From assembly GCF_013409595.1 (NCBI RefSeq), contig NZ_JACCBD010000001.1, positions 3,224,001-3,288,000 on the forward strand: a stretch of DNA of 64,000 nt, in the 5' to 3' direction. Origin of the DNA: Leucobacter aridicollis (GTDB lineage Bacteria; Actinomycetota; Actinomycetes; Actinomycetales; Microbacteriaceae). Shown piece by piece: positions 44,201 through 52,916 of the stretch. The notes beneath the pieces are model-generated. The model was given only the letters and a program-made list of their open reading frames with translations. It ran no database searches and was not told where the DNA came from. The translations under genes were made by a program, and so were the position numbers. The stretch's first letter is position 1, and every line of letters begins with the position of its first letter.

Positions 44201-47166
44201 TCGCCCTGGCTGACGCCGGTGAGCCGCACGCGGTCGCCATCAGGATCGACGCCCGACAGCGGCACACGGACCTCGGCGACCCCGCCAGGCGACACTCTCG
44301 TCGTGAGCTCACGCGGCTGCGGGTTCGAGTTCGACCCCTTCGGGACCACGCGCACGGTCACCGTGCCCGTGTCGCTCGCCTCGGGCGATGACGCGCCATA
44401 GGTCGTATAGCGAAGTTCGTAGGTTCCGGCCTTCTCTGGGGCGAGGTACCGCAGCACGCTGCCGGACGCGAACGCGAGCTCACCCCGGGCGCCCGTGCCG
44501 GTGATCTCCGGGTGCAGCACGAGCCGCTCGCCCGGGGCGGACACGTCGTTGTCGAGCACCCGAATGTCGACGACGTCGCCGGCGCGCACCGTCGCGGTGT
44601 CGGCGACGGCCACGGCGCCGCCGAGGCTCGACTCCGGCACCTGGAAGACCGTGAGCCGCCCGGTCGCCTGCGCCGCGCCCTCCGTGACGACGACGTCTGC
44701 GGCGCCAACGCGTCCCGCCGCCCCGTCCTCGGTGCTGCCTGCGACGCGCACCTTCGAGTGGTCGATAACTTCGGCCCGAAGCTGACCGTCTACGACCGTC
44801 GCCGACGCGACGGCCAGCGCCCGGGAGCTCGCGTCGGGGATCGCGTCGAGTACCTCGATGGTCGAGTCAGCGAATGGCCGCACGAACGCCCGGAGCGGCG
44901 GGAGGGCGAGCGCAGCGCCGCCGTCCGTGGCGGTGACCCGCACGACCCCTGTGAGTTCTGCCCCGGTCCCGACGTCGGTGAGGCCGACCGAGAGGAGCGC
45001 CTGGCCTGCGCTTGAAGCGGCAATCTCGACGGTGCCGTCGGCTGGCTTCGCCGTCGCACGAACGCGGTCGCTCCCGCTGAGCACGTTGACGTCGCGCACC
45101 ACGAATGTGCCGGACCCACCGGACACGCGTGCGAGCAGGTTGAGCGTGGAGACCGACCCGACGCGGGTGCTCACCGCGGTGCCAACAAACTTCGCGACAG
45201 CGTTCGGCTGCACCGCGACCTGCAGGTCGCGGTGCGCCTCCGCGCCGTGCGCGTCTCTGACGGTGACCCGCAGCATGATCTCCGAGGCCCCGGCGTTCGG
45301 GTCGAGGTGCTTGACCGCGAGCCTGCCGTCGGCGGTCACCATCGCTCGCGCGGGGTCCTCGGGGCGGAGCATCTCGACGCCGGCAAGCAACATCGGATCG
45401 CCCTCGGGATCGACCCAGCCCTCGAGGATCGGGTGGACGAGCGTCCCACCGGGGGCGATCTCCGGGACACCCCACTCAAGCTGGCACCCGGCAACCGGGC
45501 ACCACTCGGGTGCAGTGTTCACGTCGTCAGCGACCACGGTCAGGGTCACCGTCGCGGGCGGCGAGCTGAGTGCGCCGTCGGTGACGCGGTAGCTGAAGCT
45601 GGCGGAGCCCGACGCGCCGGACGCTGGCCGAATCATCAGCGATTGCGCGTCAGCCAGCAGCTCCACGGTGCCGAAGGCTTCCGGCAACGGCGACTCGCTG
45701 AGCGACTCGGGAACGATCGTGAGAACGTCGCGCTTGTTCGCGTCGTAGTCGTTCAGCAGCACCTGCAGCTGCGCCGGCTCGCTTCCGCGGACGCCAAACG
45801 CATCGTCCTGCGCGACAGGCGCGACCTGCTCCGTCACCTCCTCGACGACGACGCTCCCGCGGTCTTCCTTCGGTGGGTCCGAAATCGTCCACTGGGAGAG
45901 CGGGATCAACCTGCCGTCGGGCAGCGTCCAGAGCATGCCGCTACGGGTCTCCCCGAGCACCGCGCGCTCCCCATTCGAGAAGAACGTCGGCTCCGGGTCT
46001 CCGATGGTCCCTGCGGCTTCGTCGAAGCTCAGCGGTCGGAGCGCTGCCTCGGCCGCGGCGTCGCTTCGCCAGAGCGTTCCGCCTGCCCGGTCGATCCATG
46101 CGGCGACGCGCGACCCCCCGACGACACTCGGCCGGGCCGGAACGCCCGCGCTCTCGGCGATCCGCTCGGGTTCGCCCGTGGCCGGCACGCGCCACAGGCC
46201 CGCCGTATCGGCGATGAGCGCCGCGGTGCCGCCGCCGGCTCCCGGACCGTCACCGTCACCGCTCCACTGCAGCCGCGCAGCGCCAGCCGCCTCGATCGTC
46301 TGTGGGTCGGCGCCCGCGCGAAACACGCGGCCGCTCTCGGGATCGAACAACACCCAGTCGCCGGACACGATGGCGAGCTCGGGCTCGGCGATCCCGGTCG
46401 CGGCGGCCGGCAGCGTCACGGCGCTCCGGAACCTGTCGGCCCCGATGTCGTACTGCAGCAGCGTGTCGCTGCTCGCAGAGTAGAGGGCGACGGCGCCGGT
46501 CTCGTCGAGCGCCGCCGCGTCGGCGAGGAAGTCGAGCGCGGGATCCTGATCGCCGGCGTCGCCGCCCGCGTCGCCGGCCTCCCTCAGATCGAGCTGCGCG
46601 AGCGAGCCCGCGTCCGATCCGATGTAGACCTTTCCCGAGTCCGTGCGCACGAGGAGATGCTCGCCCGCTCCGATGACGTCATCCGCGCCCTCGGGCAGTG
46701 GCGTGGCCTCGGACCCGAGCACGGTCGGCTGGCCGCCTCCGTCGGTCGTGTCTTCCTCGCTGTCCGCGGCGCGCTGCGCGGTCGTGCCGCCCTCCGCTTC
46801 GCCCTGTGCGCCGCTCGCCCGGTCGTCGGAGAGGTCTTCGGGGCTCGCGGCGTCGATGTGCCAGGCCTGCCCGTTGCCGTGACTGAGCACCACGCTGTCG
46901 GCGCCGCGCTGCACCACGCCGGACGGCTCGCTCACCTTGCGGACGGTATCGATCTCGCCGGTCTCGGTGTTCACGCGCGCGTACTGGCCGGCGTCGCGCA
47001 TGACCCACACGCTCGGCTCGGCACGTGGCGTCTCGCGAGAGTCAAACCCGCTCGAGATCACGCCAACCGTGGCCACCACCGCGACGGCCGCGACCCCAGC
47101 GATCCACCCGCGGGCGCGGCCCGAGCCGTTGCCGCGCTCTCGTTCGCGCTGCACCCGCTGGCTCAT
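41206..47166 (-). CDS. Giant membrane-anchored Ig-like/FnIII repeat protein
   Basis: 1986 residues from the ATG at 47166, overlapping the kinase stop (ATGA). Short basic cytoplasmic N-terminus, one membrane segment at 21-40, then all outside. Residues about 50-440 have repeated blades typical of a beta-propeller-like sensor (VWVMRDAG, WTLPDGRLIPL). Cadherin/Ig-like units with an LLNDYD or LDNDxD calcium-type turn occur near 450-540, 855-950 and 1050-1150, and fibronectin-III-like units near 1550-1730. The N-terminal tail has Arg and Ser but few Thr. Probably an envelope scaffold or a sensor whose tail the kinase modifies; function not known. Confidence 0.85.
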   Translation of the reverse strand: MSQRVQRERERGNGSGRARGWIAGVAAVAVVATVGVISSGFDSRETPRAEPSVWVMRDAGQYARVNTETGEIDTVRKVSEPSGVVQRGADSVVLSHGNGQAWHIDAASPEDLSDDRASGAQGEAEGGTTAQRAADSEEDTTDGGGQPTVLGSEATPLPEGADDVIGAGEHLLVRTDSGKVYIGSDAGSLAQLDLREAGDAGGDAGDQDPALDFLADAAALDETGAVALYSASSDTLLQYDIGADRFRSAVTLPAAATGIAEPELAIVSGDWVLFDPESGRVFRAGADPQTIEAAGAARLQWSGDGDGPGAGGGTAALIADTAGLWRVPATGEPERIAESAGVPARPSVVGGSRVAAWIDRAGGTLWRSDAAAEAALRPLSFDEAAGTIGDPEPTFFSNGERAVLGETRSGMLWTLPDGRLIPLSQWTISDPPKEDRGSVVVEEVTEQVAPVAQDDAFGVRGSEPAQLQVLLNDYDANKRDVLTIVPESLSESPLPEAFGTVELLADAQSLMIRPASGASGSASFSYRVTDGALSSPPATVTLTVVADDVNTAPEWCPVAGCQLEWGVPEIAPGGTLVHPILEGWVDPEGDPMLLAGVEMLRPEDPARAMVTADGRLAVKHLDPNAGASEIMLRVTVRDAHGAEAHRDLQVAVQPNAVAKFVGTAVSTRVGSVSTLNLLARVSGGSGTFVVRDVNVLSGSDRVRATAKPADGTVEIAASSAGQALLSVGLTDVGTGAELTGVVRVTATDGGAALALPPLRAFVRPFADSTIEVLDAIPDASSRALAVASATVVDGQLRAEVIDHSKVRVAGSTEDGAAGRVGAADVVVTEGAAQATGRLTVFQVPESSLGGAVAVADTATVRAGDVVDIRVLDNDVSAPGERLVLHPEITGTGARGELAFASGSVLRYLAPEKAGTYELRYTTYGASSPEASDTGTVTVRVVPKGSNSNPQPRELTTRVSPGGVAEVRVPLSGVDPDGDRVRLTGVSQGEDSHVAAAITPAGNAISVSVSDDAEAGLHTITYAVQDGRGGSGEARIRVIVAAQQETGAPIVSSDYVRVALGSDAPVTISPLDNDIDPAGGSLSILTVEPNLPGGSKHPDYARAAARIDLSEMKRGRVSVAPGAEPGTVSYRYTVKSGASSSTADGLILVQTSDRVGSQAPSVTDTVMSVRDRHDLARGGVDVVTDKVRWAAGDVAGLKLSLWEGAKPGYTVKGNRILGEYKPGGDLVAFKLSGTDAAGTKVTSYGFLIVPPLDDLRLTLRQGLSPLSVDENKTVQATVPALVDLGAGDTVELKQGAFPVGRSSARCEATSPDTLQYAAGAEAPWSDVCVIDVRLAGQSTWTSLPVPVTIVPREPVVKLEPLTRTVSPGATESIDLSDMVRWEGNRAGDASKLKFSVAGSSSMFDVRASGASVAVEARADATPGSQENLTVTVAGAGESRSQLVLRVGQVPRDTPRGATVDLRCTVGSSCATTVIGAAGEYDPFAGKRGGGLKLDTVTSAGCAVATVRRASDTGIAVAWADDRGPGGRCTVGFTVRDAQGRLGEGSIELDAQGVPRAPASVTPTGASADSVTLSVALNPQSAHPAVSGVELVTSGGATAGSCSLAGSSATCTVSGLQPGKANQQTYFARAVNGVGPSDRTANGATTWAYAPPSAPKVEATPVRDTSNTSTTQGKVEVRISGSDSARTFRLTAGDHTAVEVGRRSVQQLPVGSQTLTVIPEDGEIPPGYSGSGQGSAGTAVVTVAGAPIAAASRIVPDAAGAGTATVEYAEWGLNHAPGIEYTFGLAREGAGPARCSQKSPTFTGLTRFSQYSGVMCATTDFGTTTAQLSSVWVGGSPEAPVLTQGYVVAPDATGTGRVREYAGIAAQPTFSGTHSAARLYFSTGDVDTLTRAPIAGALTVKQCVGAPAAGRCSPEVQVTPRDSGPTGVRVTQLVECVPAGADPAASFQIEGTAPGAPVFTVTGSDVEVAWPGGQWNPVTFQGAACAVP

Positions 47167-48299
47167 AGCCCGCCGCCAAGCGTCGCCCACAGCACGGCGC
47201 CGATGACGATGACCGCGCCGACGCCGATGCCAGCGCCAAGCAGCCCCGCCTTCACGGGCGACAGCGGCGCCCGGTCGTGAACGACGCCGTCTCGGTCCGC
47301 GCCCCTGCGCTCCTCGAGCAGTCTCGCGCGTTCCTCCGCACGCGACGTCGACGCGACCGTGCTCACCACGGGGCCGCGGGTGCCCGCGGGAATGCTCTCA
47401 ACTCGCGGCAGCCACGCCTCTGCGACAATCTCGAGGGGCGTCACCTCGAAGCCGTAGCGCCGCTGCAGCTCCTGCAGCGCCTCGCCGAACTCGCGCATCG
47501 ACCCGAACCTGTCGGCCGGCGTCCGTCCCAGCGCGCGCGCCATGACGCGGTCGAACAACTCGTAGCCCTGCGCTCCGGGCACGGGCACGTACTTCGCCTT
47601 CGTGATCCGGTCGGCGAGCTTGGACCTCGTGTTCTGCGCGCGATCCGGCAGTTCAAAGGGCGACCTGCCCGCGGCGAACGTGTATAGCGTCGCGCCGAGC
47701 GCCCACACCTCGGTCGCAACGGAACCGCTCACCTTCAGGCTGAGCACCTCCGGCGCGGACCACGGAATCGACATCGCGACCTCGGCCTCCTCAGGCTGGC
47801 CGCGTTTGGTGACGTAGGCGATGCCGAAGTCGGCGAGCACCGGTTTGCCGAGCGTCGTGAGCAGCACGTTCGACGGCTTGATGTCCCGGTGCAGCACGCC
47901 TGCGCGGTGCGCGGTCTCGAGTGCCCCGGCGATGCGGACGCCCGCATCGAGCACGTCCGACAGCTGCGCCGGCTGCCCCTTCGTGAGGGCCCCCATCGAG
48001 GCAGGGCAGTACTCCATAGCGATATAGGGCGAGCCATCGAGCGAAATGCTCGCCTGATAGATCGTGACGACCGATGGATGGCTCGAGAGCCGCGCCATCA
48101 CGTCAGCCTCGCCCTCGAACACCTCGCGGAGCCGTGTCGCGTTCGGGGACCCCTGGCCCGCATCGAGCACCTTCACGGCGACGACGCGCCTGGGCATGTC
48201 CTGTTCGTACAGGTGCACCTGCGCGAAGCCACCCGAACCGAGCGGCCGCACGTACGAGAACCCCGGGATGCCGGGCGGTCGGAGCTGCTGCTCGGCCAT
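47163..48299 (-). CDS. Ser/Thr protein kinase with C-terminal membrane anchor
   Basis: 378 residues from the ATG at 48299 (GGTGGAG upstream). Kinase motifs complete: Gly loop GSGGFAQV at 21-28, Lys43 in VAVK, catalytic HRDIKPSN with Asp139, and DFG at 157-159. The activation segment runs to SIPWSAPEVL instead of the PknB-type GTPxYxSPE, and the conserved DVWSLG is EVWALG. One membrane segment at about 352-374 leaves almost nothing outside, so unlike PknB it has no sensor domain; the coupled giant protein could supply that. First gene of the signalling operon. Confidence 0.92.
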   Translation of the reverse strand: MAEQQLRPPGIPGFSYVRPLGSGGFAQVHLYEQDMPRRVVAVKVLDAGQGSPNATRLREVFEGEADVMARLSSHPSVVTIYQASISLDGSPYIAMEYCPASMGALTKGQPAQLSDVLDAGVRIAGALETAHRAGVLHRDIKPSNVLLTTLGKPVLADFGIAYVTKRGQPEEAEVAMSIPWSAPEVLSLKVSGSVATEVWALGATLYTFAAGRSPFELPDRAQNTRSKLADRITKAKYVPVPGAQGYELFDRVMARALGRTPADRFGSMREFGEALQELQRRYGFEVTPLEIVAEAWLPRVESIPAGTRGPVVSTVASTSRAEERARLLEERRGADRDGVVHDRAPLSPVKAGLLGAGIGVGAVIVIGAVLWATLGGGL

Positions 48300-48492
48300 C
48301 TCGCTACTCCACCGAGCGTGCCTGCGCACGGACGATGAATTCGGCGACAAACATACAGCTATCTTACGCAGTGAGCGACGGCGACGCGCCCGGGCCGCAC
48401 CGGGTTGTGGACAAGTTACGCGCGCTTCACGTCGCCTTCTGCGCCGCTCGGCGACGCGCGAGTCGTCTTCCCCACGCCCCGCAGACAGAGAA

Positions 48493-48522
48493 ACGGCCCC
48501 GCCACCGAAGTGGCGGGGCCGT
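48493..48522 (-). terminator. Intrinsic terminator of rplK-rplA with UUCG loop
   Basis: 13-bp perfect arms (48493-48505 and 48510-48522). On the minus strand the loop is TTCG, a very stable tetraloop, and the hairpin is followed by TTTCTCTGTC. It lies 32 bases after the rplA stop. The remainder of the gap to the kinase start (48300-48490) holds the kinase promoter region and no gene. Confidence 0.85.
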
Positions 48523-48554
48523 CCCCACTGAAGCGTGACGCCTCGAATCGAACC

Positions 48555-49244
48555 TTAGAGGCCCGAAACGTCGAGCGGAATGCCAGGACCGAAGGTGGTC
48601 GAGACAGCGCCCTTGATGACGTACTTGCCCTTTGCCGATGCAGGCTTGAGACGCACGATCTCGTCGAGAACCGACGAGATGTTGTCGTTGAGCTGCTCAG
48701 CCGAGAACGACGCCTTGCCGACGATGAAGTGCACGTTCGCGTGCTTGTCGACGCGGAACTCGATCTTGCCGCCCTTGATGTCGGTGACAGCCTTTGCGGT
48801 GTCCATCGTGACGGTGCCGGTCTTCGGGTTCGGCATCAGACCGCGGGGGCCGAGAACCTTACCGAGACGACCGACCTTGCCCATGAGCTCGGGGGTCGCG
48901 ACAGCCGAATCGAAGTCGGTGTAGCCAGCGGCCACCTTCTCGATGAGCTCGTCGCCGCCGACCTCGTCTGCGCCAGCGGCGAGAGCAGCCTCAGCTGCCG
49001 GGCCGTTTGCGAACACGATGACGCGTGCGGTCTTGCCGGTGCCGTGGGGAAGGTTCACGGTGCCGCGAACCATCTGATCGGCCTTACGGGGGTCGACGCC
49101 GAGACGAACAGCAACCTCAACGGTCGCGTCGGTCTTTGCCGAACCGGTCTCCTTCGCCAGGGCGACTGCCTCGGCGGGAGTGTAGAACTTGTCTGCCTGA
49201 ATCTTTGCGGCAGCGGCGCGGTACGCCTTCGACTTCTGTGCCAT
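48555..49244 (-). CDS. rplA: 50S ribosomal protein L1
   Basis: 229 residues, normal L1 length, from the ATG at 49244 (AAGGGT upstream), ten bases after the rplK stop. Sequence is a standard L1: [35 protein letters not shown] (quoted in part) and [16 protein letters not shown]1 binds 23S rRNA at the L1 stalk and usually represses its own operon. Confidence 0.98.
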   Translation of the reverse strand: MAQKSKAYRAAAAKIQADKFYTPAEAVALAKETGSAKTDATVEVAVRLGVDPRKADQMVRGTVNLPHGTGKTARVIVFANGPAAEAALAAGADEVGGDELIEKVAAGYTDFDSAVATPELMGKVGRLGKVLGPRGLMPNPKTGTVTMDTAKAVTDIKGGKIEFRVDKHANVHFIVGKASFSAEQLNDNISSVLDEIVRLKPASAKGKYVIKGAVSTTFGPGIPLDVSGL

Positions 49245-49254
49245 GTTCGTACCC

Positions 49255-49683
49255 TTACTCGACCGTGATGCCCATGGAGCGAGCGGTGCCCGCGATGATC
49301 TTCGCTGCTGCGTCGATGTCGTTCGCGTTCAGGTCAGCCTTCTTCTGCTCGGCGATCTGGCGAACCTGCTCAGCCGTAACCTTCGCAACCTTGACGGTGT
49401 GCGGGGTGCCCGAGCCCTTCTGGACGCCGGCAGCCTTCTTGAGGAGCTCCGCCGCCGGCGGGGTCTTCAGGATGAAGGTGAACGAGCGATCCTCGTAGAC
49501 AGTGATCTCCACGGGAACAACGTTGCCGCGCTGGGATTCCGTCGCAGCGTTGTACGCCTTGCAGAACTCCATGATGTTGACGCCGTGCTGACCCAGGGCA
49601 GGACCCACGGGGGGTGCCGGGTTGGCGGCGCCGGCTGCGATCTGAAGCTTAATCAGACCGGTAACCTTCTTGGCTTTTGCCAT
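49255..49683 (-). CDS. rplK: 50S ribosomal protein L11
   Basis: 142 residues from the ATG at 49683, with AAAGGA upstream. Standard L11: [34 protein letters not shown] (quoted in part), with the Pro-rich hinge. Part of the GTPase-associated centre. The long frame to 49992 is read-through of the leader and tRNA. nusG, the usual neighbour, is not adjacent; a tRNA gene and terminator lie upstream instead. Confidence 0.98.
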   Translation of the reverse strand: MAKAKKVTGLIKLQIAAGAANPAPPVGPALGQHGVNIMEFCKAYNAATESQRGNVVPVEITVYEDRSFTFILKTPPAAELLKKAAGVQKGSGTPHTVKVAKVTAEQVRQIAEQKKADLNANDIDAAAKIIAGTARSMGITVE

Positions 49684-49846
49684 GATTGTTTCCTTTCGCC
49701 GAACGAGCGCGGTCGCACTCGTTCTCCCGCCTCGCCGGCCGTTCCGGCGCGCGGTGTTGTTGCAGCCGCGATGACTCACGGACACAAACCTCAATAGTTT
49801 AGCGGATCGCGCGCGATCCTGCATCCCCGCCCGCCGGTGGATACGC
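49684..49846 (-). promoter_or_regulatory. Leader region of rplK-rplA
   Basis: 163 bases upstream of rplK. A TAAACT box on the minus strand (49796-49801) is a possible -10 element, giving a leader of about 100 bases. A hairpin with arms 49701-49707 and 49718-49724 lies just before the ribosome site and could be an L1 feedback target; this is inference. Confidence 0.4.
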
Positions 49847-49888
49847 GAACGGCCCGGACCAGATGTTTCCATCTGGTCCGGGCCGTTC
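49847..49888. terminator. 19-bp hairpin between tRNA-Thr and rplK
   Basis: Perfect arms 49847-49865 and 49870-49888 around a four-base loop, eight bases from the tRNA 3' end. It most likely ends the tRNA transcript before the ribosomal operon promoter. No U-run on the minus strand. Confidence 0.7.
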
Positions 49889-49895
49889 ATATCTG

Positions 49896-49967
49896 AGCCG
49901 CCTATCGGATTTGAACCGATGACCTGTTCTTTACGAGGGAACTGCTCTACCCCTGAGCTAAGGCGGC
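49896..49967 (-). tRNA. tRNA-Thr (anticodon CGT)
   Basis: 72-nt cloverleaf on the minus strand. Acceptor GCCGCCT pairs with AGGCGGC; D-arm AGCTC/GAGC; T-arm ATCGG-TTCAAAT-CCGAT; anticodon loop CTCGTAA gives CGU, reading ACG. Discriminator base U, CCA not encoded. The closing pair of the anticodon stem (31-39) is a C-A mismatch; the other four pairs are Watson-Crick. Confidence 0.95.
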
Positions 49968-50032
49968 CTGGTGCAGCAAGCGCTGCACACAAGCAAAAAC
50001 TCTAGCACGAATGCCGAGCCAATATTGCGCAG

Positions 50033-51634
50033 CTAGCTGCAGGTCGCGCCCGAAGCGGGAACCTCGCCCTCGATAAAGTAACGCTCCACCAGGTCATTCA
50101 CGCAGCCGCTCTGCCCGTAGGCGGTGTGCCCCTCACCCTCAAACCTGACGAGCACGCCGCTCTCAAGCTGCTCGGAAAGGGCCTCGGCCCAGCGGTACGG
50201 CGTCGCCGGGTCGCCCGTCGTTCCGATCACGAGAATTGGGTCGGCGCCTGCGGCCTGCACGGCCATGCGCTCCTGCACGCCCTTCACCGGCCACCCCGCG
50301 CACGACACGTCACCGAATCCCTGGAATCTCCCGATTGTCGGCGCGATTCGTTCGAGCTCGGCCGCTTGCTCGCGCATGCGTTCCGGATCGATCGAGTTCG
50401 GGTAGTCCAGGCAATTGATTGCCTGGAACGCTTCGGTGGAGTTGTCGAGGTACTCGCCGTCGAGACGCCCGTAGTAGGAGTCGGCGAGCGAGAAGGCGAC
50501 GTCGGCGTTCCCCTCCGCCACGGTCTCGAAGAGCGAGTTGAGGTAGCCCCAGTTCGATTCCGAATAGAGCGGGGTGATGATTGCGGTGAGCATCGTCGAT
50601 GCGGTGAGCGTGCGGCCGTCGGCGGCGACGATCGGGTGCTCGTCGACGTCGTCGAGCAGGTCACCGATCTGAGCCATGGCCTCGTCGACCGTGCCGCTCA
50701 ACGGGCAATCCTTGGTCGCGAGGCACGCCTCCGCGTAGCTCCGCAGCGCGAGCTCGAAGCCGCGGGTCTGCTCCTTGACGACGTCAGCCTCGCTCGCCGT
50801 CGGGTCGAGCACGCCGTCGAGCACGAGGCGGCCGACCTTCTCGGGGAACATCTCCGCGTAGCGCGCACCGATGTGCGTCCCGTACGAGTAGCCGAGGTAG
50901 TTCAGCTGCTCGTCGCCCTGGATCTCGCGGAGCATGTCGAGGTCGCGCACGGTGGACACGGTGTCGACGTGTCCGAGGAGCTCGCCCGTGTTCTCGAGGC
51001 ACGCCTCGCCAAACCGGCGGGAGGACGCTTCGGCCTCCTCGATCCACTTCGCGCTCCCGCGCTCGGCGGTGCTGTCGCTGACCCCGAAGAGATACTCGTC
51101 CATGTCTTGCGCGTCCAAGCATGTCACCGGGCTCGAGGCGCCGACGCCGCGCGGGTCCCAGCCGACGACGTCGAAGCTGCGCTGCAGCGGTGCGCCCGCC
51201 GCGGAGTCCAGCGCGTTTCGCACAAAATCGGCGCCGGAGGCTCCGGGGCCGCCGGGGTTCACAAACAGCGTGCCGAGCGGCTCCCCGCTCGTCGCCGGAT
51301 GCTTCACCATTCGCAGCCGGATCGTCTCGCCCTCGGGGTCATCCCAGTCAAGCGGGGCGCGAACGTCGGCGCATTCAAAGCCCTCGCCGCAGTCCGTCCA
51401 CTTCGGCGTCTGCTCGCCGTAGGCCCCGCCGACGGGCTTGGCGGGAAGTTCAAGTTCGACCTCAGTTGGCCGTTGCACGGTGGGCTGCAGCAGTTGCCAC
51501 ACGCCGGTCAGCGACACGACGAGCCCGACGATCACGAGCACGACACCGATGACGAGCACCCACCGCTTCCACGGCGAGCGGCGCCGAGGCCCGTCCTGGT
51601 CGTCCGGCCACGGAGTGAGTTCTGGCGCGCTCAT
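50033..51634 (-). CDS. Membrane-anchored or secreted alpha/beta hydrolase (tripeptidyl aminopeptidase-like)
   Basis: 533 residues from the ATG at 51634 (ATGA overlap with holB). One membrane segment at about 25-47 after a cytoplasmic Pro/Asp/Arg start, then an alpha/beta hydrolase of the TAP/SlpD type: oxyanion block LFVNPGGPGASG, nucleophile elbow GYSYGTH, and a C-terminal TAP-like domain with a GEGHTAYGQSGCVN His region. Such enzymes cut short peptides from the N-terminus or hydrolyse esters outside the membrane. Co-transcribed with holB, which is a common actinobacterial arrangement. Confidence 0.92.
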   Translation of the reverse strand: MSAPELTPWPDDQDGPRRRSPWKRWVLVIGVVLVIVGLVVSLTGVWQLLQPTVQRPTEVELELPAKPVGGAYGEQTPKWTDCGEGFECADVRAPLDWDDPEGETIRLRMVKHPATSGEPLGTLFVNPGGPGASGADFVRNALDSAAGAPLQRSFDVVGWDPRGVGASSPVTCLDAQDMDEYLFGVSDSTAERGSAKWIEEAEASSRRFGEACLENTGELLGHVDTVSTVRDLDMLREIQGDEQLNYLGYSYGTHIGARYAEMFPEKVGRLVLDGVLDPTASEADVVKEQTRGFELALRSYAEACLATKDCPLSGTVDEAMAQIGDLLDDVDEHPIVAADGRTLTASTMLTAIITPLYSESNWGYLNSLFETVAEGNADVAFSLADSYYGRLDGEYLDNSTEAFQAINCLDYPNSIDPERMREQAAELERIAPTIGRFQGFGDVSCAGWPVKGVQERMAVQAAGADPILVIGTTGDPATPYRWAEALSEQLESGVLVRFEGEGHTAYGQSGCVNDLVERYFIEGEVPASGATCS

Positions 51635-52830
51635 GACTTCAGCACCCGGTTGTCGGCCATCACAATCCGCGCGAACAGCGCCTCCAGGACCAGGCCGGGA
51701 GTGATCGCGCGGCTGAGCCGTTCACGCGCCTCCTCGGTGGCGGAGACCACGGCGAGGGCCTGCTCCGGATTCCAACGCTCGGCGAGGTCTCGGATCGCGG
51801 CCCCCGACTCGGCGTTGACGAGCTGCGGCAGCGCCCCGGCCGGACCGGCGTCGTCACCGGCACCCGCGGGCTCGCCGACGGCGCCGAGGGTGGAGAGCAA
51901 GACGTCGCGGTAGAGCGACAGCAGATCGGTCAGGATCCGGTCGATGCCGTCGCGCAGGCTTCGCTTGCGCCGCCGCTCCTGATCCTCCTCGAGCGCCTTC
52001 ATCTGTGAGCGAAGCTTCGGAGGGATGGCGGCGCCCGGCGCGATGCCGAGGTTGCGCATCGCGTCCTCCCGCTCGCTCGCATCGAGCTGTTCCGTGAGCG
52101 CGTCGGCGTCGGCCTGTGCAATCGCGACGAGCGAGGCTGCGACCGCCATGGCGTCCCCGAGCGTGTGCGCTGTCAGGGCGCCCGTGATCGACCGCTCGCG
52201 GCGGCTCATGGCCTCGGGATCGCTCGCGAGCCGCCGAGCCATACCGATGTGGCTCTGGGCGAGTCGGGCGGCGCGCTCCGCGAGACCGGGTTCGACGCCG
52301 TCACGCTCGACGAGCAGCCTGGTCACGTCGGCGACGCTCGGCGTCACGAGCCGAACCGAGCGGGTACGCGAACGGATTGTCGGCAGCAGGTCTGCCTCGC
52401 TCGGGGCGCAGAGCACCCAGATGGTGCGCTCAGGCGGCTCCTCGATCGCCTTCAACAGGACGTTCGACGTGTGCTCCGTCATCCGATCCGCATCCTCGAT
52501 CACGATGACCCGGTAGCGGCCCTCGCTCGGCGCGTAGTGCGCCGTCGTCACGATCTCGCGCGCGCTGTCGATGCGGATCACCGCGGCCTGCGTCGTGAGC
52601 GCCGCGAAGTCGGGGTGGGTGCGACCGCGTACCTGGGCAAACACGCGCTCGCGGTCTGCCTCCTCGCGGGCGATCAGCGCGGCGGCGAAACGATAGGCGA
52701 GGTTTGAGCGACCGGAACCGGGCGGGCCGGTAATGAGCCAGGCGTGCGCGGGCCCGCCGTCGGGGCCGGCCGCGCGCGACAGCGCCTCGACGGCCGCGGG
52801 CTGCCCGACTATCTCAGACCAGAAATCCAT
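51631..52830 (-). CDS. holB: DNA polymerase III delta-prime subunit, zinc module absent
   Basis: 399 residues from the ATG at 52830. Clamp-loader AAA+ features: P-loop-like GPPGSGRS at 35-42, VIVIEDADRMTEHTSNVLLKAIEEPPE (quoted in part), and sensor 1 TIRSRTRSVRL where the SRC motif is SRT. The four-Cys zinc module that normally follows the P-loop in delta-prime is missing; that stretch has no Cys. Clamp-loader stator function should be kept. Confidence 0.93.
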   Translation of the reverse strand: MDFWSEIVGQPAAVEALSRAAGPDGGPAHAWLITGPPGSGRSNLAYRFAAALIAREEADRERVFAQVRGRTHPDFAALTTQAAVIRIDSAREIVTTAHYAPSEGRYRVIVIEDADRMTEHTSNVLLKAIEEPPERTIWVLCAPSEADLLPTIRSRTRSVRLVTPSVADVTRLLVERDGVEPGLAERAARLAQSHIGMARRLASDPEAMSRRERSITGALTAHTLGDAMAVAASLVAIAQADADALTEQLDASEREDAMRNLGIAPGAAIPPKLRSQMKALEEDQERRRKRSLRDGIDRILTDLLSLYRDVLLSTLGAVGEPAGAGDDAGPAGALPQLVNAESGAAIRDLAERWNPEQALAVVSATEEARERLSRAITPGLVLEALFARIVMADNRVLKS

Positions 52831-52916
52831 GCCGCAAGGCTATCGCCTACCCCTGACGGCGAGACTGGCAATGCGGCGCGGCCACCGGCGGAGGCCCGGC
52901 AGACGCGGGAGCACAC

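Noticed and set aside
45232..47280. 682-residue frame on the plus strand
   Set aside because: It lies antisense to the giant Ig-like gene; composition is Arg/Gly-rich shadow coding and no domain is seen.
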